From: Deltaproteobacteria bacterium
Lineage (GTDB): Bacteria > Desulfobacterota > Binatia > Binatales > Binataceae
NCBI GenBank assembly: GCA_021780755.1
Contig: JAJXYF010000010.1
Coordinates: forward strand, 109,238 to 173,237
Direction of reading: 5' to 3'
DNA length: 64,000 bases
Positions 59,594-64,000 of the stretch are shown here, one piece after another. The translations under genes and the position numbers were made by a program. The stretch's first letter is position 1. Each line of letters opens with the position of its first letter. The notes beneath the pieces are model-generated. The model was not told where the DNA came from. It saw only the letters and a list, made by a program, of their open reading frames with translations, and ran no database searches.

Positions 59594-60841
59594 ATGTGCA
59601 GGTGGTACCGGTTGATGTGGATTCTTACGGTGGTTGCGGTGGTCGTGCTGGCCGATGGAGCCAACGCGATGGCAACGACTCATGCGACGCAGGCGCGCCA
59701 CTCCCATCATCATAGGCATCGCCGGCACGCGGCCGGACCGGTGGTGATGTATCATGCGGCGCTGCTCGAAGATGCCGACACCGGACGCGTACTTTACGCC
59801 AATAACCCGAACCTGATCTGGCCGCCGGCGTCGATGGCGAAGATGACGCTGTTGCTGGTGGCGTATGACCAGATCGAGGCCCGGCGGATTTCTTACACTA
59901 CCCCGGTGCGGATTTCAGAGCTGTCGGCCTCGACGCACGGGTCGCGGCTGGGACTGCACGCGGGCGACGTCTATCCATTGGGCGAGTTGATGAAGGCGGC
60001 GCTGATCAAGTCGGCCAACGACGCCGCCGTAGCGGTGGCCCAGGCGGTAGGCGGATCGGTCGAAGGTGCAGTCCGTATGATGAATGCGAAGGCGCAGAGC
60101 CTCGGCATGACGGACACGGCATACCAGACGGTTGACGGCTTGCCGCCGACGCCGAACCACGACGTGGATCGGACGACGCCGATGGATCTGGCGATCGTCG
60201 CGCGCGCGCTGATTCATACGACCAACCTTCTGCAATGGTCGGCGATGCGGACGGCGCTGTTCGACGGCGGTGCGGTGGTGCTGCACAACACCAATCATCT
60301 GGTGGGTCATTATGAAGGTTGCGACGGGCTCAAGACCGGCTTTACGACGGAGGCAGGATTCAACCTGACGGCGACCGCGCGACGGGGCGACATGCGGCTG
60401 ATTTCGGTTATACTGGGGGCGCCGTCGAATCCCCAGCGTTTCATCCAGACGCAAAAGCTGCTCGACTGGGGCTTCAACAATTTCGCCAAGGTCCAGTTGT
60501 TCAAGCGCGGCGAAGCGCTGCCGGTACACGTGCAGGTTGAGCAGGGGCCTTTGATTCAGCCGGTGCCAGAGACCGATTTGGCGCTGGTGCTGCGCAAGAG
60601 CGAGGTTTCCGATCTGAAGCTGGAATACAGCGTGCCGCCGGTGGTGAGCGGCCCGATTGCGCTGGGCGCGCCGCTCGGGCAGGTTATCGTGCACGAAGGC
60701 GACGAAGTGATGACCAAGGTGGACGTGGTATCGCCGGTGGCGGTCGGCACAGGGCAGATTTTGAGCTCGGTGCCGTTACCATCAGTCGAAAATACGGATA
60801 GAAGTACAATCATGAATGATTCGCTACAGGAGAACAGATGA
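59594..60841 (+). CDS. D-alanyl-D-alanine carboxypeptidase (penicillin-binding protein, S11 family)
   Basis: A 415-residue periplasmic enzyme that trims the terminal D-Ala of peptidoglycan. Active-site motifs SMAK (SxxK), SAND (SxN) and KTGFT (KTG) are all in order. A signal peptide (residues 1-29) is followed by an unusual His-rich stretch (HSHHHRHRRH). A C-terminal PBP5-type domain with VHVQVEQG and an EVMTKVDVVSPV segment is present. Start ATG 59594 is 9 bases from GGAGG; the frame is open to 59399 inside the TPR gene, without support. Confidence 0.9.
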   Translation: MCRWYRLMWILTVVAVVVLADGANAMATTHATQARHSHHHRHRRHAAGPVVMYHAALLEDADTGRVLYANNPNLIWPPASMAKMTLLLVAYDQIEARRISYTTPVRISELSASTHGSRLGLHAGDVYPLGELMKAALIKSANDAAVAVAQAVGGSVEGAVRMMNAKAQSLGMTDTAYQTVDGLPPTPNHDVDRTTPMDLAIVARALIHTTNLLQWSAMRTALFDGGAVVLHNTNHLVGHYEGCDGLKTGFTTEAGFNLTATARRGDMRLISVILGAPSNPQRFIQTQKLLDWGFNNFAKVQLFKRGEALPVHVQVEQGPLIQPVPETDLALVLRKSEVSDLKLEYSVPPVVSGPIALGAPLGQVIVHEGDEVMTKVDVVSPVAVGTGQILSSVPLPSVENTDRSTIMNDSLQENR

Positions 60842-60979
60842 CACCGGGTGCTCGACAACGGAATCGCCGCCTTCGCAAGCTCGCGCGCAAACGCCGAACC
60901 GATCCATGCCAGGCCAAGTCGCGGCTGCGGCGGATGCGGCGGAGCCGCGTGCGCCGGGCCGCGAAATAGCGGCGGCCAC

Positions 60980-61047
60980 GGAACCACACGACGCAAGACC
61001 GCCCGCGCCGCGGATGTGGCGCGGGCGGTCTTGCGTCGTGTGGTTCC
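60980..61047. repeat. 30-base perfect inverted repeat (hairpin 1 of 3)
   Basis: Arms 60980-61009 and 61018-61047 are perfectly complementary over 30 bases, loop of eight (61010-61017). There is no poly-T. It lies between the converging carboxypeptidase and Spy-like genes. A shorter hairpin (CGCGGCT/AGCCGCG, 60920-60949) precedes it. Confidence 0.95.
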
Positions 61048-61055
61048 TGCGTGTG

Positions 61056-61103
61056 GCGCGGGCAGGTTCCCTTTCACTCGTGTGAACGGGAACCTGCCCG
61101 CGC
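61056..61103. repeat. 16-base perfect inverted repeat (hairpin 2 of 3)
   Basis: Arms 61056-61071 and 61088-61103 match perfectly; an inner TTCAC/GTGAA stem (61073-61077, 61082-61086) with a four-base loop extends it after one mismatch. Nine bases after hairpin 1. Confidence 0.95.
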
Positions 61104-61118
61104 TAGTTCCATCGTCGA

Positions 61119-61159
61119 ACGGGCGGATGAGGCACGCGCCGCGTGCCTCATCCGCCCGT
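61119..61159. repeat. 19-base perfect inverted repeat (hairpin 3 of 3)
   Basis: Arms 61119-61137 and 61141-61159 match perfectly around a three-base loop, 15 bases after hairpin 2. The three hairpins differ in sequence, so they are not copies of one element. Confidence 0.95.
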
Positions 61160-61189
61160 CCCAAACTACAATCGACTCGTCGAGCGCGC

Positions 61190-61726
61190 TTACCTGCCGC
61201 CGGCTGGCTGCGCCAAAGGCACGATCTGCGCTATCTGACACTGCACCAGCGCGCGAAGTTTGTTGTCGATCTGGAAAAAGCGGGTGACCTTGATGTCATC
61301 CATGATCGCGCGAAACTTCGGAATGTAGGCGTTTTGCACGTTCAGGCGGGCTTGTGCGATCGCCATCACTTCGTTGAGTTTCTTGCGCGCGTCGGCGTTG
61401 CTCAGGTTCTGGAAGCGCTTGGCGAATTCCTTGATCTCGCGAATGTGACGGTCCTCGATCTTGTCCATCTTGCCTTCGTACTCGTCGTAGAGCGGCCAGA
61501 AGGCCTTGCTCTCGTCGTCGGTCAGATTCATGTTCTGGCCGATCACCGCTTTGCGCTGGGCGCGGGCGGCGGCGATGTCGAGTTGCTTTTGCGAGGGCGC
61601 TGCGGTTGACGGAGCCGGTGCGGGCGACGCGGACTGGTCCTGCGCGAAGGCCGGAGTGGTGCAGGCGACGCCACCAATGATCATCGCGACGGCGGCGAAC
61701 GAGGTCAGGTATTTGGCGAAGTTCAT
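61190..61726 (-). CDS. Periplasmic Spy/LTXXQ-like helical protein
   Basis: A 178-residue precursor. Signal peptide to about residue 30 (PAFAQD), a short Ala/Pro/Ser linker, then a long helical region. LTDDESKAFWPLYDEYEGKMDKIEDR and the LSNADARKKLNEVMAI segment resemble the Spy/CpxP chaperone-like family by composition and pattern. The role (envelope stress or chaperone) is inference. Start ATG 61726; the frame is open to 61786 without support. Confidence 0.72.
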   Translation of the reverse strand: MNFAKYLTSFAAVAMIIGGVACTTPAFAQDQSASPAPAPSTAAPSQKQLDIAAARAQRKAVIGQNMNLTDDESKAFWPLYDEYEGKMDKIEDRHIREIKEFAKRFQNLSNADARKKLNEVMAIAQARLNVQNAYIPKFRAIMDDIKVTRFFQIDNKLRALVQCQIAQIVPLAQPAGGR

Positions 61727-61812
61727 AGGCAGGAAGGGTCTCCCTTTTCGATTGGTGCGAGCGGTCGCGGGATGCTTACTGATCATCCCGTGTCAGTCAA
61801 GGTCTGCGAGCT

Positions 61813-62202
61813 CTAGCGGCGCGGGCGGCGGCGCGCGGCGGCCGGGGGGGGCCGGCGAACCGACGGCGCCGCCGGTGTGCTCATGCGGCGGATATCGATA
61901 AATAGCTGGATGCTGGCCGCCATCCCAAGCGCCCAGATGATGATCCAGATCCGGCGGAACTTCACCATCAGGGCGGGCGCGTCGGCCGCATTGATGCCGA
62001 GCACCCGAAAGTACCATTCGGAAACGCGATACGCGGTCAGCATCATGGCGAGCACGACGACCACCTGGAGCACCGAGAGCAGCGCGCCGGGGGTGGATTT
62101 CGCCGCGCGCAAAAAGGCGCGCACGGCCAGTAGCCATCCGATCCACGCCACGATTAGTGCGGCGCCGATCGCTGCCGCTATCAGGTAGAAGTTCATGGTC
62201 AT
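61813..62202 (-). CDS. Small membrane protein of unknown function
   Basis: 129 residues with three hydrophobic segments (residues 5-30, 40-60 and 85-105) and an Arg/Pro-rich C-terminal tail (RRPPPAAARRRPRR). No recognised family. Starts ATG 62202 or ATG 62196; no strong ribosome-binding site is visible. It is upstream of the Spy-like gene on the same strand (86 bases between), and may be co-transcribed with it. Confidence 0.65.
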   Translation of the reverse strand: MTMNFYLIAAAIGAALIVAWIGWLLAVRAFLRAAKSTPGALLSVLQVVVVLAMMLTAYRVSEWYFRVLGINAADAPALMVKFRRIWIIIWALGMAASIQLFIDIRRMSTPAAPSVRRPPPAAARRRPRR

Positions 62203-62228
62203 GGTTATAAGCCGAAGCGCCCGCTGGA

Positions 62229-62266
62229 ATCCTGCGTTACGCGGGATGGCTATGCAAGCCTTTTTT
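62229..62266 (+). terminator. Terminator-like double hairpin upstream of kdsB
   Basis: An 8-base stem (62229-62236 with 62240-62247, loop of three, one G-U) is followed by a short GGCT/AGCC stem (62248-62251, 62257-62260) and TTTTTT (62261-62266). No plus-strand gene ends here, so an attenuator or a chance structure is possible. Confidence 0.35.
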
Positions 62267-62463
62267 CAGTGATTGACGTTCGCGATGCTCGGGTGAGTGG
62301 CCAAGTCATGCCAAAAACGGTGAGGAGCGCGTGGGTGCCGATCGGCGCGCTGGTGTACTGCTTGTGAAATGATCGCGCGGCGGTGAATTGACAACGCCGC
62401 GGCGCGGCGGTTACCGTTTAACGTGCCCCTTCAGTCAGGTTCCATCAGAAAAATCACGAGGTC

Positions 62464-63204
62464 GTGGTCGCGGTGCCGGTAATCGCCGTCATCCCGGCGC
62501 GCTATGACTCGTCGCGGCTGCCCGGCAAGGCGCTGGCGGAAATCGGCGGGGTGCCGATGATCGTGCGGGTGTGGCGGCAGACACGCCGCGCGCGGTCACT
62601 CGCGCGGGTGATCGTGGCGACCGACGACGAGCGGATCGCACACGCGGTGCGCGCGGCGGGCGGTGAGGCCGAGATGACTGCCAGCACGCATCAGAGCGGT
62701 ACCGATCGAATCGCGGAAGTAGCGGCGCGGATCAACGCCGAGATCTACCTGAATGTACAGGGCGATCAGCCGTTTATCGCGCCGGAGGACCTGGACGCAT
62801 TGGTGGCGCCGATGCAAGCGGAGCCGGCGCTCGCGATGGCGACGCTGGCGACGCCGATCACCGACCGCGAGGAATGGTATAATCCGAACAAGGTAAAGGT
62901 AGTGTGCGACGGGCGCGGCGACGCGATTTATTTCTCGCGCAGCCCGATTCCGTTTGCCCGCGACGGCGGGGTACCGGCGGTGGCCCGTCGCCATATCGGC
63001 GTGTACGGCTATCGCCGCGATTTCCTGCTGCGCTTTGCCGCGCTGGAGCCGGGTGTGCTCGAACAGATTGAAAAGCTCGAACAACTGCGCGCGCTCGAGC
63101 GTGGTTATCGGATTCGGGTGGTGGCGTCGGTGGCGCCATCGATGGAAGTGGATACGCCCGACGACTTGATGCGGGCCAACCAGGCGGCGGCGGTTAACAA
63201 GTAG
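62464..63204 (+). CDS. kdsB: 3-deoxy-manno-octulosonate cytidylyltransferase
   Basis: A 246-residue enzyme that activates Kdo as CMP-Kdo for lipopolysaccharide inner-core synthesis in the cytoplasm. VIPARYDSSRLPGKAL, ATDDERIAHAV, STHQSGTDRIAEVA and NVQGDQPF are family motifs, as is VYGYRRDFL near residue 180. GTG 62464 follows GAGGTC. Presence of this gene implies an outer membrane with LPS. It is followed 18 bases later by pyrG, the enzyme that makes its CTP substrate. Confidence 0.95.
   Translation: MVAVPVIAVIPARYDSSRLPGKALAEIGGVPMIVRVWRQTRRARSLARVIVATDDERIAHAVRAAGGEAEMTASTHQSGTDRIAEVAARINAEIYLNVQGDQPFIAPEDLDALVAPMQAEPALAMATLATPITDREEWYNPNKVKVVCDGRGDAIYFSRSPIPFARDGGVPAVARRHIGVYGYRRDFLLRFAALEPGVLEQIEKLEQLRALERGYRIRVVASVAPSMEVDTPDDLMRANQAAAVNK

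Positions 63205-64000
<796 letters not shown>

Noticed and set aside
60980..61159. The three hairpins as ordinary rho-independent terminators
   Set aside because: None is followed by a T-run on either strand and the stems are much longer than usual.

Overview
The window is GC-rich, densely packed bacterial chromosome with short intergenic gaps. It has no rRNA, no tRNA I could find, no CRISPR array and no transposase. KdsB (lipopolysaccharide precursor synthesis), a periplasmic L,D-transpeptidase, lipoproteins and a sigma-32-type factor indicate a Gram-negative. A complete-looking membrane arm of complex I, F420/flavin-type luciferase-like oxidoreductase, CocE hydrolase, VOC and flavin monooxygenase genes point to a metabolically versatile soil or groundwater lineage. 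A deltaproteobacteria-related or Binatota-like organism is my best guess, but this rests on general gene content, not on a phylogeny.

Layout. 1-10 kb: end of a methylguanine-DNA methyltransferase carrying an Ada-type zinc domain at its C-terminus, two tandem glycine-zipper envelope proteins, a cyclase, a gamma-glutamyltransferase homologue, GYD and Nudix proteins, an isochorismatase-fold lipoprotein that has lost catalytic residues, an aminotransferase, coaD and rsmD. 10.4-17.5 kb: nuoH-J-K-L-M-N. 17.5-30.5 kb: accessory metabolism (RidA with a histone-like tail, permease, a tyrosine/dual-specificity phosphatase, CocE hydrolase, enoyl-CoA hydratase, 1-Cys peroxiredoxin, VOC protein, flavin monooxygenase) followed by a sulfur/C1 group (core-MetE, OsmC, two-domain rhodanese). 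30.7-40.8 kb: rpoZ, an rpoH-like sigma factor and the peripheral arm of complex I in the order nuoB-G-(MFS transporter)-I-C-D-EF, with nuoE and nuoF fused and a conserved-looking unknown gene at the end. nuoA is not in the window.

40.8-44.1 kb: a minus-strand catabolic-type group (esterase, LLM oxidoreductase, carboxymuconolactone-decarboxylase-like protein, 3-hydroxyisobutyrate-type dehydrogenase). 44.38-51.4 kb is the most informative part: a textbook SAM-I riboswitch with mutually exclusive antiterminator and terminator precedes a sulfur operon: E1-like adenylyltransferase, zinc-ribbon threonine synthase homologue, ubiquitin-like sulfur carrier ending in Gly-Gly-Arg, cysteine-synthase-family enzyme, NIL-domain protein, a second E1-like protein that has lost its nucleotide site, a HAD phosphatase, then APS kinase and ATP sulfurylase. 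Together this suggests a protein-thiocarboxylate route to cysteine and/or homocysteine, under methionine (SAM) control and coupled to sulfate activation.

51.5-64 kb: NTF2-like, cupin, a second phosphatase paralogue, an HNH nuclease flanked by tandem palindromes, an iron-ADH homologue, cell-envelope genes (L,D-transpeptidase, glycosyltransferase, His-rich secreted peptide, TPR protein, D,D-carboxypeptidase, Spy-like protein), then kdsB and the start of pyrG. Two convergent or intergenic gaps hold long, near-perfect inverted repeats (54984-55076 and three in a row at 60980-61159) that no gene explains.
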